Below, one piece after another: positions 45,126 through 53,609 of a DNA stretch of 64,000 bases. Within the stretch, counting starts at the first letter, position 1; every line of letters begins with the position of its first letter. This DNA is from Bacteroidota bacterium (lineage in GTDB: Bacteria; Bacteroidota; Bacteroidia; Chitinophagales; Chitinophagaceae), in NCBI GenBank assembly GCA_030706635.1, contig JAUZOD010000008.1, forward strand, positions 43,670 to 107,669, written 5' to 3'. The notes beneath the pieces were generated by a model. It saw nothing but the letters and a program-made list of their open reading frames with translations. It was not told the origin of the DNA and searched no databases. Position numbers and translations under genes: made by a program.

Positions 45126-46838
45126 TTATCCGATGCTGTATTTCCTTTTTCTTATGAATTGAAAGATAACACCACAAAGCAGGATAACCAACAAAGGACC
45201 GGCAATGTTGACCATCTGCCAGAATGTTTTGTTTTCCTCTGTTTTCTCCGGATCCAGAAGTCGCAGGGTATAGTTTTTGGACCTTGCTTCCAGTATGCCG
45301 GACGGGCTTACGCAATAATCCAGGCAATTCTCCAGAAAATCTGTATTCGCGAAAGTATAATTAATATCCTTGCTAAATCCAAGTGGCAGCGGGCCGCGTT
45401 CACTCAGTTCATTCATCACCACGTCGGCGTCCGCGCAAACAATAACCCGGGCGGTTTTTTCTCCGGATCTTAAAAATGGCTGGTGAAAGATCCTGGCCAG
45501 ACTGTCTTCTGTTGCAGCTGAAATCCTGTTGGCATACAGGGAACTGAACTTCCCTTCCAGTAAAACAGCGACGGGAATGTTTTGTTTGTCAAAAGTTCTG
45601 GGATCACCTGCTGTTTTAATACTTTCCAGCGTGATCATGGCGGGCGTGGAGATGGTTCGCGCATTCGGGGAGCTCTGTAAAAGAATAGATTTCCGGATGC
45701 CGGGCGCATTTACCGTATCCACGGAGTTGGCGAACCGCGAAAAAACAGGATCCAGGTTTTTTGAAATGGAACTGGATGGGTTTCCGTCAAGTAACGGATA
45801 GTAGGGCCAGGGCATTAACTGAAGCTGCGGTTTTCCACCCTGGGAACCCACCACGAGGTTGATGCTTGCATTCTGCATATCTTCCACCAGATCCTGGTTG
45901 ATGCGCACGCCGTAGTGGAACAGCAGGTCGTCCAGATTTAGCCCACGGTCATAGGCAATCACTTCTTTACTGGCCTTCAGGCTGTCTGATTCAGCATATA
46001 AGTTATCAATCATGCAGACCAGACTTCCTCCCCGCATGACAAACTGATCCAGCTTGCGTTTTTCCCCATCCGAAAATTTGAGGGATGGCTTAACCATGAT
46101 GAGTGCATTTAGCTGATCCGGAATTACCGGAACACTATCTAAACGCACAATGCCAAACCGGAAATTTCCGCGCAGGTAGTTTATCAGAGCATACACGCGG
46201 AAGTCGAGCGGCTCGCCATTCCCCATCAGGTAACCAACAAACGGAAGAGAATCTCTCACCAGTTTATCAATGGCATTCGCAAATTTATATTCAAGCAGGG
46301 TTTCCGCATTCAGGTAAAGTTGCTCAGGAGATTGCCCCTCACGGCTTCGCTGAACACCCTTGAGCAGATCTACCGGGAAAACCTTATTCTTATATTTTAC
46401 CATGGCTGCCGGGATTACAATCCGCTGGCTTTGCTCTTCGCCTTTTTTTGCCTGGGCAACCACCGTCATTGGCTGGATGCCCATCCGGCTGAGGGAATCC
46501 AGGATCATCGCGCGGGTGGTATCATCTCCTCCTGCCACCGGATCCACGAAACGATAGTGGATATTCCCGTCAGCATAATCATTGAAGTCCTGCAAGACGG
46601 CCTCTGTACTGTTCCGAAGCTTACGCAGGCCAGACTTCAGATTACCCTGGAGATAAATATCAATGTTCACTTCATCGTGCACATTCCTGAGCATTTGTTT
46701 TACCGGAGCACTCAGGGTATATTTTCTCTCACTGCTCAGATCGAAACGCAAAGACCAGAAGGACGCACCGATATTAATGACCAGCAACACGATCAGCAGA
46801 TAGAACCAGCCTGATTTGGAAGAGAATATCTTTTGCAT
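45126..46838 (-). CDS. gldG: Gliding motility-associated ABC transporter substrate-binding protein GldG
   Basis: RFDLSSERKYTLSAPVKQMLRNVHDEVNIDIYLQGNLKSGLRKLRNSTEAVLQDFNDYA; C-terminal TM. Confidence 0.92.
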   Translation of the reverse strand: MQKIFSSKSGWFYLLIVLLVINIGASFWSLRFDLSSERKYTLSAPVKQMLRNVHDEVNIDIYLQGNLKSGLRKLRNSTEAVLQDFNDYADGNIHYRFVDPVAGGDDTTRAMILDSLSRMGIQPMTVVAQAKKGEEQSQRIVIPAAMVKYKNKVFPVDLLKGVQRSREGQSPEQLYLNAETLLEYKFANAIDKLVRDSLPFVGYLMGNGEPLDFRVYALINYLRGNFRFGIVRLDSVPVIPDQLNALIMVKPSLKFSDGEKRKLDQFVMRGGSLVCMIDNLYAESDSLKASKEVIAYDRGLNLDDLLFHYGVRINQDLVEDMQNASINLVVGSQGGKPQLQLMPWPYYPLLDGNPSSSISKNLDPVFSRFANSVDTVNAPGIRKSILLQSSPNARTISTPAMITLESIKTAGDPRTFDKQNIPVAVLLEGKFSSLYANRISAATEDSLARIFHQPFLRSGEKTARVIVCADADVVMNELSERGPLPLGFSKDINYTFANTDFLENCLDYCVSPSGILEARSKNYTLRLLDPEKTEENKTFWQMVNIAGPLLVILLCGVIFQFIRKRKYSIG

Positions 46839-46846
46839 GTTTCAGG

Positions 46847-47569
46847 CTATCTATTAAACAAATTATTTCTGGTAAGCGTTAGAAAAAACAGGATCACACT
46901 CAGGAAATAAATCAGATCCCGCATGGTGATCAGACCACGGCTCATGTTACGATAATGGAAATCGATGCCGAGCATATCAATATAATAGTCGGCTCCTGCA
47001 GGAAAAGAAGAAATGCCGCTGATGGCATGAAAGCCCGTATAGATCAGAAAGCACGCAAATCCGGATGTGATAAAGGCAACGATGGCATTGCTGGTAAAAC
47101 TGCTGCAGCAAAGGGCTATCGCAGCAAAAACTGCGGTCAGCAGGAACAGGCCGATGTATGCGCCACAGGTTGCGCCCATGTCCATCCCGGATTGTGCAGC
47201 CAGTTGCTGAACAGAAAAAAAATAAATCCAGGTCGGTATCAGGGCGATTCCAATCACCAACAGGGCAGCCAGGTACTTACCATTTACAATCTGCCAAAGC
47301 GTAAGCGGCCTGGATTGAAGGATTTCAAAAGTTCCACTTCTGAACTCTTCTGAAAAACTGCGCATGCTGATGGCGGGAATTAAAAGTAAAAGCACCCAGG
47401 GAGCCAGATCGAAAAATTTTTCAAGACTGGCATAGCCAAAATCCAGGATGCTGCTGTCGGGAAAAACGAAGAGAAGAAGACCTGTAACGAGCAAAAAAAC
47501 GATGATGGCGATGTAGCCGGTTAAACTGCTGAAAAACTGCCTGAATTCCTTTTTGCAAACGGCCCACAT
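46847..47569 (-). CDS. gldF: Gliding motility-associated ABC transporter permease GldF
   Basis: MWAVCKKEFRQFFSSLTGYIAIIVFLLVTGLLLFVFP; SMRSFSEEFRSGTFEILQSRPLTLWQIVNGKYLAAL; adjacent gldG. Confidence 0.92.
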   Translation of the reverse strand: MWAVCKKEFRQFFSSLTGYIAIIVFLLVTGLLLFVFPDSSILDFGYASLEKFFDLAPWVLLLLIPAISMRSFSEEFRSGTFEILQSRPLTLWQIVNGKYLAALLVIGIALIPTWIYFFSVQQLAAQSGMDMGATCGAYIGLFLLTAVFAAIALCCSSFTSNAIVAFITSGFACFLIYTGFHAISGISSFPAGADYYIDMLGIDFHYRNMSRGLITMRDLIYFLSVILFFLTLTRNNLFNR

Positions 47570-47718
47570 AACACGAAAATAACGAGGGAAAGACTGAATT
47601 GGTAAATAATTTTTTTTAACAAATCATTTTCTTCTATATTCGCCCCGCATTAAAAAACAACCTGGAAGAATAATTTTAAAAACCCTGGCTATAGCTTATA
47701 ACCATCCCTACTTGCTTA

Positions 47719-47748
47719 AAAATCCCGCTTCGGCGGGATTTTATTTTT
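47719..47748. terminator. Terminator with TTCG tetraloop, near-symmetric
   Basis: AAAATCCCGC-TTCG-GCGGGATTTT then TATTTTTTG. Confidence 0.85.
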
Positions 47749-47749
47749 T

Positions 47750-47828
47750 GTTGACAGTTGACGGTTGACCGATCTCAGGTGCGGATTCAAACCTAAAGTC
47801 CGTCAACTGTCAACTGTCAACCGTCAAC
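47750..47828. repeat. Heptad-armed palindromic element, family A (A6), in 3' UTR of the 47843-50164 gene
   Basis: GTTGACA GTTGACG GTTGACC - GATCTCAGGTGCGGATTCAAACCTAAAGTCC - GTCAACTGTCAACTGTCAACCGTCAAC. Confidence 0.92.
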
Positions 47829-47842
47829 AAAAATATATCGGG

Positions 47843-50164
47843 CTATTCTACCTTCTTAATAAGCTGCTTTGTAATCATCTGATCTTTATAAAGCACCTGC
47901 AATACGTACATACCGCTCTGCAGATTGCTCAAACTGCTGAGGTCATAGTGATTCAGTCCTTTATAGGCGGCATGGGATGTTTTTGTCAGCAGTCTGCCGT
48001 AAGCGTCATACAGGCTTATGGTCATATCATGATCTTCAGGCGCAGTCATATTGAATGAAATCGAACTGCTGAAGGGATTCAGGAGACCGCTTATTTCCAG
48101 CGGAATATCGCGATTACTCAACAGAATGACCTTACTATAGGCCTGAAACTGCTGATCATTGATACGGATGCGGTACAGCACCTGGCCAACCATGGATTGC
48201 GGGTCCTGAAACTGGTACACGGCCCCATTTCCACCGAACGCCTTACCCGGAACGGTTCCGATAGTGCTGTAATGCATGCCCTGGTCGTCACTTCGCTCAA
48301 CACTATATACGATGTTTTCTGTTTCCTGGGAACTGATCCACTGCAATTGCGCAAATCCATTGCTGACATTCCCCTTTAATGTTACTACGGTGGGGAGCAC
48401 GATCAGGCAATTTACAGTGTACACATACTTAGGGGAAGATGTAATGTATCTGCAATTGGGATCATTCAGACTGCCTGTAGTAGATGCGAGTATGAGCCGG
48501 TAAATAACAATTGGATCCACATTGTTCAGCCTGTAATAACGGGTCACAAGATACTCATACAGGGATGTCACGGGATTGTAGACCGGTATGGAAGAACCGG
48601 AGGCTGCATTTCCCAGGGTATCCAATCCGGGAGAAGTCCAGGTAACGCCGCCATCCACACTTTTTTCAAGCCGCCATTCAGTATAATTATTGAAAAAAGC
48701 GGAGACCTTAAAGCGCACGGTGTCATCGGAACCCTGGCAAAGTGTATCCGGCTTATCGGGGGTCAGGGAGATATTCGGCGTACAGGTTGCTACTCCGATG
48801 TCGTCAATAGCCCAGTCATTCCCGCCGCCACCAGGTGCATTGTTGCGGATATAAATAATCATACTGGTTTGTGTAGGCCCGGTTAAATACGTAAACCCCT
48901 TCCGAATCCACTGCCCGGTATATAAAAGATCGCCTGTCGTATAATAATCGTATCCGTTCACATTGAATGTAAGATTGGGATGAACTCCGGAGGAATCGCC
49001 CGGGCCTGTTGGTTTATAGCCTGTTTTATCAGGAGAATTCCCATTCGAATCGCAGGCGCAACGGGAACAGATATTCCTGAACCAGGCATAATATTGATAA
49101 TAGGTGTTCGGACAAAGATTATTTATCGTATCCATAAAAGCAATCCCTGTTCTGTACGAAGAGTTAATGACAGCCATATATCCTCCCGTACTGTTAACGG
49201 TATCAGCAGCCGGGTTTCCCAGTAAAGGATTGGTTGCTCCCGTATGGTCGCCGATAATATCCCAGATGCCGAATACGCGGTGTGTTTGGGTGGTAGGCGG
49301 AATATTCACATCCGGAATGGGCCAGGTATTCAACGTGGTGTAACCTACGCCGCCCGTACTTGTATTGTTGGAAATATTATAATAATAGTCCTGGGGAGAA
49401 TTCGGTCCAAACAGGTTATATATGTAGTTGCCTGAATTGTCCACTTTTGCGGAAGGGGTTCTATTCTTTGCTTTACCCGAACCGAAAGTCCCGCCGAATT
49501 CGGAAAGAATGGAATTGGTTCCGGATGTATTGGTGCAAATGCCGAGATTTTTGAAGATCATTACATTGTCCATTGCAAATGTATTAGTCAATACACCAAT
49601 GGTTGTAGAAGCATTGGGTCTGTAAGTGATGGATCCGCCGCCCAGGCTGACGGTGTTTCCGTAGGCGCCGGTAACGGTTACGCGGTAACTCGCGATCATA
49701 ATACAGGTGCTTCCGTAAAAAGATGGCTTATCATTGTATGAGACCCGTCCGCGAACAAATGCGGTGGCCCGGGGAGCCGTTTTAAATCCCAGGTTAATCC
49801 TGACATTGCTGCCACTGACATAACCCGCGTCGTCGCCTGTAGCATCGGTAAAACTTTTATATATCTTGCCTTCATTCGTGAGGACGGCCAGTGACCCGGT
49901 AACGTAAGAGGTATTGGCCGGAATAACATCAAAATATCCGCAGCTGTCGGCAAATCCGGTTCCCCCGACCACAAATGTGGCACGGATTTCCAAAACATCA
50001 CCGGGTTCGATGGTTCCTCCAGTCACACCCTTGGTGACATTGACATAACTCTTTCCGAAATCAAAATTTGGAATTTGGGCCTGGGCAGAATAAGCACAAA
50101 ATGCAGGGAGCATCAGGATGCTTAAGATCCGCGAAGTAATCATACTGCGGGTACAGGTTTTCAT
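47843..50164 (-). CDS. Large secreted surface protein with T9SS C-terminal domain
   Basis: Signal peptide; LSLTPDKPD-type domain; CTD PLEISGLLNPFSSSISFNM...LYDAYGRLLTKTSHAAYKGLNHYDLSSLSNLQSGMYVLQVLYKDQMITKQLIKKVE. Confidence 0.82.
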   Translation of the reverse strand: MKTCTRSMITSRILSILMLPAFCAYSAQAQIPNFDFGKSYVNVTKGVTGGTIEPGDVLEIRATFVVGGTGFADSCGYFDVIPANTSYVTGSLAVLTNEGKIYKSFTDATGDDAGYVSGSNVRINLGFKTAPRATAFVRGRVSYNDKPSFYGSTCIMIASYRVTVTGAYGNTVSLGGGSITYRPNASTTIGVLTNTFAMDNVMIFKNLGICTNTSGTNSILSEFGGTFGSGKAKNRTPSAKVDNSGNYIYNLFGPNSPQDYYYNISNNTSTGGVGYTTLNTWPIPDVNIPPTTQTHRVFGIWDIIGDHTGATNPLLGNPAADTVNSTGGYMAVINSSYRTGIAFMDTINNLCPNTYYQYYAWFRNICSRCACDSNGNSPDKTGYKPTGPGDSSGVHPNLTFNVNGYDYYTTGDLLYTGQWIRKGFTYLTGPTQTSMIIYIRNNAPGGGGNDWAIDDIGVATCTPNISLTPDKPDTLCQGSDDTVRFKVSAFFNNYTEWRLEKSVDGGVTWTSPGLDTLGNAASGSSIPVYNPVTSLYEYLVTRYYRLNNVDPIVIYRLILASTTGSLNDPNCRYITSSPKYVYTVNCLIVLPTVVTLKGNVSNGFAQLQWISSQETENIVYSVERSDDQGMHYSTIGTVPGKAFGGNGAVYQFQDPQSMVGQVLYRIRINDQQFQAYSKVILLSNRDIPLEISGLLNPFSSSISFNMTAPEDHDMTISLYDAYGRLLTKTSHAAYKGLNHYDLSSLSNLQSGMYVLQVLYKDQMITKQLIKKVE

Positions 50165-50488
50165 GGTATCGGACTTTTCTGGTTTATCAATACACCAGAA
50201 TGGGTTTAGTCAGTCTAAAAGTAGTGACTCGGCCCGCCAATTCAAATCGTAAATCTACCTTTTGGGGATAACTAGAGCAGGATTAGTGCCATCCATCGAA
50301 AAAATTTGCCTGTCGAAATGCTTAAGTGAAGACATTAGTATTAGAAAATCAGGGACCTATAGAACAGGTGTTCAAGGCAGCCCGCAGAATACACTGGAAG
50401 TCAGCGAAATAGCGATATTCCGGGAATCAAAAGGCTGATACGTCAACCCTCGTGCAGCCAAAACGACCGGATCATTCCGGGTTCCGCG

Positions 50489-50821
50489 TCAAACTGCAAA
50501 ACTTTCCCCGCAGGCGCAGGACCTGCTGGCATTGGGATTACTGAAGAAAAACCCTTTTCCGCTTAACCCCTCGGAAAAATCAAGGGTGGTGTTTACGAGA
50601 TACAAAAAGCTTTTCAGATCGGTTACCACCTTCACGCCATTGTCCTCAAATTCCTGATCCATGGGCTTTTTTTCCTTATCGAAATCCATCTTATAACTTA
50701 GCCCCGAGCAGCCGCCACTCACTACAGATACCCGCAGAAAATATTCCGGTTTATCCGCAATAGCGGCTTCCTCCATGAGGCGCTTTACTTTTTCCTTTGC
50801 TTTTTCAGATACGTATATCAT
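50489..50821 (-). CDS. iscA: Iron-sulfur cluster assembly accessory protein (HesB/IscA family)
   Basis: FLRVSVVSGGCSGLSYKMDFD...NPNASRSCACGESFAV. Confidence 0.92.
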   Translation of the reverse strand: MIYVSEKAKEKVKRLMEEAAIADKPEYFLRVSVVSGGCSGLSYKMDFDKEKKPMDQEFEDNGVKVVTDLKSFLYLVNTTLDFSEGLSGKGFFFSNPNASRSCACGESFAV

Positions 50822-50844
50822 GGTGATAATGTAAAGTAATGATC

Positions 50845-50944
50845 AATGTGCTTATGTGAAAATGTGTAAATGCCCCGAGTTACTCCCTCTGAAAATGAAT
50901 TGTCCTCCATTTTCACATGAGCATATTTCCACTTTTACACATTA
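50845..50944. repeat. Octad-armed palindromic element, family B (B1), between iscS and iscA
   Basis: AATGTGCT TATGTGAA AATGTGTA AATG ... CATT TTCACATG AGCATATT TCCACTTT TACACATT; iscS stop inside. Confidence 0.88.
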
Positions 50945-52101
50945 TTTATCTCTTCCCTCAAACGCTTTACCATCCCCGTAACTTGTTCGATGGTAAAGTT
51001 TATTTCTTCCTCGCTCGTATATTTCCCGAGACCAAACCGTAAAGAACTGTGGGCCAGTCCGTCTTCTATTCCCATTGCCTTCAAAACATAACTGGGTTCG
51101 GGCGAAGCCGAGGTACAGGCAGAACCGGATGATACAGCAATTTCTTTACTCAAACCCATCATCAGCCTGTTGTCATCCACATATTTGAACGAAATATTGC
51201 TAACCTGGGGAAGCCTGGATCCGGTGTTTCCATTTACCTGCGTTTCTTCAATATTTAACAAAGCAACCTCCAGTTTGTTGCGCAGAGCTTTTATCCGGAG
51301 ATTATCCCCCTCCATCTCGTTCATACAGATTTCACAAGCCCTTCCAAATCCCACGATGCCCGGAACATTCAGTGTGCCGCTGCGCCTGCCGTCTTCGTGG
51401 CCGCCCCCGTCCATTTGGGCAGAAAGACGGACACGCGGATTTTTCCGGCGCACATACAATGCTCCCGTCCCCTTTGGACCATAAATTTTATGTGCGCTAA
51501 AGGCCATGAGGTCAATCCCGTCGCGAATCACATCAACCGGCACTTTTCCAACCGCCTGGGTTGCATCAGAAAAGAAAAGGATACCGTGCTTTTTTGCGAT
51601 CCTGCTGATTTCCTGAATCGGTTGCAGAACGCCAATTTCATTGTTGGCATACATCACTGCTATCAATATCGTTTCCGGCCTGATGGCTGACTGCAATTCT
51701 TCCAGATCAAGGAGACCATCCTGCTTAACTCCAAGAAAACTAACGTCTGCGCCCAATTTTTCAACGTGTTTACAGGTATCCAGCACAGCCTTATGTTCGG
51801 TAGCGACTGTAATAATGTGATTTCCTTTTGCCGCATACATCTCGAATACCCCCTTGATGGCAAGGTTGTCGGCCTCCGTGGCACCAGACGTAAAAACAAT
51901 TTCCTCCGGCAGCGCATGGATCAGCGCGGCCACCTGTTCCCTCGCCCATTTTACGGCTTCTTCTGCCTGCCAGCCAAAAAAATGATTGCGGCTGGCTGCA
52001 TTTCCAAACTTTTCGGTGAAATAGGGCAACATAATGTCCAATACCCGCGGGTCACAGGGCGTGGTAGCGTTATAGTCCAGATATACCGGCAGTTTGAGCA
52101 T
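50935..52101 (-). CDS. iscS: Cysteine desulfurase IscS/NifS (likely start MLKLPVYLDYN; ORF extends to 52248)
   Basis: YLDYNATTPCDPRVLDIMLPYFTEKFGNAASRNH; FFSDATQAVGKVPVDV..DLMAFSAHKIYGPKGTGALYVRR; SSGSACTSASPEPSYVL. Confidence 0.95.
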   Translation of the reverse strand: MLKLPVYLDYNATTPCDPRVLDIMLPYFTEKFGNAASRNHFFGWQAEEAVKWAREQVAALIHALPEEIVFTSGATEADNLAIKGVFEMYAAKGNHIITVATEHKAVLDTCKHVEKLGADVSFLGVKQDGLLDLEELQSAIRPETILIAVMYANNEIGVLQPIQEISRIAKKHGILFFSDATQAVGKVPVDVIRDGIDLMAFSAHKIYGPKGTGALYVRRKNPRVRLSAQMDGGGHEDGRRSGTLNVPGIVGFGRACEICMNEMEGDNLRIKALRNKLEVALLNIEETQVNGNTGSRLPQVSNISFKYVDDNRLMMGLSKEIAVSSGSACTSASPEPSYVLKAMGIEDGLAHSSLRFGLGKYTSEEEINFTIEQVTGMVKRLREEINNV

Positions 52102-52119
52102 GTACAAAATTACTGAGAA

Positions 52120-52182
52120 AATGGAGGAATGCGGAAATGTGCTGATGTGGAAATCCTTTGCCTGCCGAAGCCTGGCGAAGGC
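52120..52182. repeat. Family B octad left arm plus 27-nt core (B2), upstream of iscS
   Basis: AATGGAGG AATGCGGA AATGTGCT GATGTGGA AATC + CTTTGCCTGCCGAAGCCTGGCGAAGGC (52156-52182). Confidence 0.85.
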
Positions 52183-52256
52183 AGATGAAAATGCCCCCCC
52201 GGAAGCCGATCCACCACCTCTTAAAAATCGTTCGTTCTTTTTCCTCAACTTTGGGA

Positions 52257-52664
52257 ATGCAAAAAATTGATCACATAGGCATTGCCGTTAAAAACCTGGC
52301 CAGTTCAATTCTTCTCTTCGAGAAATTACTGAACAGGTCCTGTTATAAGATTGAAACCGTGGAATCAGAAGCGGTAAAAACGGCTTTTTTTGCATTGGGT
52401 AACGATAAACTGGAACTGCTCGAAAGCACGGACCCTGACGGAATCATTGCCAAATACATCGCAAAACACGGAGAAGGCGTGCACCATATAGCACTAGCCG
52501 TGACAGATATTGAAGCGGAGATGAAAAGACTTGCCGAAGATGGATTTCAGCTTTTACAGGACCGGCCCAGGCCAGGCGCAGATCATAAACTGGTTTGCTT
52601 CCTGCATCCGAAATCAACGAATGGGGTGCTGATTGAACTATGTATGGAGAAGGTCGACGGTTGA
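52257..52664 (+). CDS. mce: Methylmalonyl-CoA epimerase (likely start MQKIDHIGIAVK)
   Basis: IDHIGIAVKNLASSILLFEKLL...GEGVHHIALAVTDIEAEMKRLAEDGFQLL...KLVCFLHPKSTNGVLIELC. Confidence 0.92.
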   Translation: MQKIDHIGIAVKNLASSILLFEKLLNRSCYKIETVESEAVKTAFFALGNDKLELLESTDPDGIIAKYIAKHGEGVHHIALAVTDIEAEMKRLAEDGFQLLQDRPRPGADHKLVCFLHPKSTNGVLIELCMEKVDG

Positions 52665-52673
52665 CTGTCAACC
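52659..52673. repeat. Minimal family A palindrome (A7) carrying both convergent stop codons
   Basis: GGTTGAC-t-GTCAACC; mce TGA 52662-52664 and rnc stop (tca) 52668-52670. Confidence 0.8.
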
Positions 52674-53402
52674 CTCCTCTCCCTCCATCTTATTCAGACC
52701 GAGCTTTTCCATGGCCTGCTGGGCCGCTATCTGGCTGGCATCTTTTTTATTATAGGCGCGGCCCTGGGCGATCAGTTCTCCGTTCACTACGGCACCAACG
52801 GTAAACAGCCGGCGTCCACCCTCCATATGTTCATCCAGAGTTTCAAATTCCAGGTTTTTCCCATTCTTATTCGCCCAGCCGTAGAGCTTATTCTTGTGGT
52901 TGATCTCCAGATTTTCCAGATCCTCCATAAAAAGGTAAGGCTGTATAATTCGCTCCATGATCCATTGGCGGCATTTATCATATCCCTTATCGAGGTAAAT
53001 AGCGCCCACCACAGCCTCCAGTGTATTTCCAAAGATCTGGCTCATTTTCAGGGAGCCATCAAACTTGTTGAAGTAGCTGATTTTGCGGAGACCCATTTTC
53101 ACAGCAATATCATTTAACTGCACGCGGTTCACCATTTTGCTGCGCATTTCCGTAAGAAAGCCTTCTTCCTTATATGGATATTTTTTAAAAAGAAAATCGG
53201 CAATTACAGCGCTGAGAATAGCATCTCCGAGATACTCCAGTCTTTCGTTGTTCTGATCTGAGCTTTCTTTTACCGAGCGATGGGTAAGGGCCGTTTTATA
53301 TAACACCGCATTCCCGGGCACAAAACCCAGAATGTTTCGCAGTTGTTTACGGAAAGAAACAATAGACGAGTCTCCCTTGAAAAGCCTATCTAAGAATCCC
53401 AC
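52668..53402 (-). CDS. rnc: Ribonuclease III
   Basis: NERLEYLGDAILSAVIADFLFKKYP; GNTLEAVVGAIYLDKGYD; C-terminal dsRBD. Confidence 0.95.
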   Translation of the reverse strand: MGFLDRLFKGDSSIVSFRKQLRNILGFVPGNAVLYKTALTHRSVKESSDQNNERLEYLGDAILSAVIADFLFKKYPYKEEGFLTEMRSKMVNRVQLNDIAVKMGLRKISYFNKFDGSLKMSQIFGNTLEAVVGAIYLDKGYDKCRQWIMERIIQPYLFMEDLENLEINHKNKLYGWANKNGKNLEFETLDEHMEGGRRLFTVGAVVNGELIAQGRAYNKKDASQIAAQQAMEKLGLNKMEGEEG

Positions 53403-53423
53403 AGAGTCAAAAATACTTATTCT

Positions 53424-53609
53424 AATGTGAAAATGTGGAAGAGAATGTGTAAATGTGCTGATGTGCTAATGTGAAAATAGCTGAAAAACGTGAATTAAGT
53501 GTCTGATGAGTGTAAATCATCGGCCGTCATTTACACCCGCCTTCGCCAGGCTTCGGCAGGCAAAGCATTTTCACATTAGCACATTTTCACATCAGCACAT
53601 TTACCCATT
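53424..53609. repeat. Octad-armed palindromic element, family B (B3), between fabF and rnc
   Basis: AATGTGAA...AATGTGTA AATGTGCT GATGTGCT AATGTGAA AAT ... core GCCTTCGCCAGGCTTCGGCAGGCAAAG (53539-53565) ... CATTTTCACATTAGCACATTTTCACATCAGCACATTTACCCATT. Confidence 0.9.

Noticed and set aside
50336-50422. 28-codon GTG ORF VKTLVLENQGPIEQVFKAARRIHWKSAK and following EIAIFRESKG segment
   Set aside because: Vaguely antitoxin-like, but too short and frame-broken, with no partner gene; insufficient evidence.
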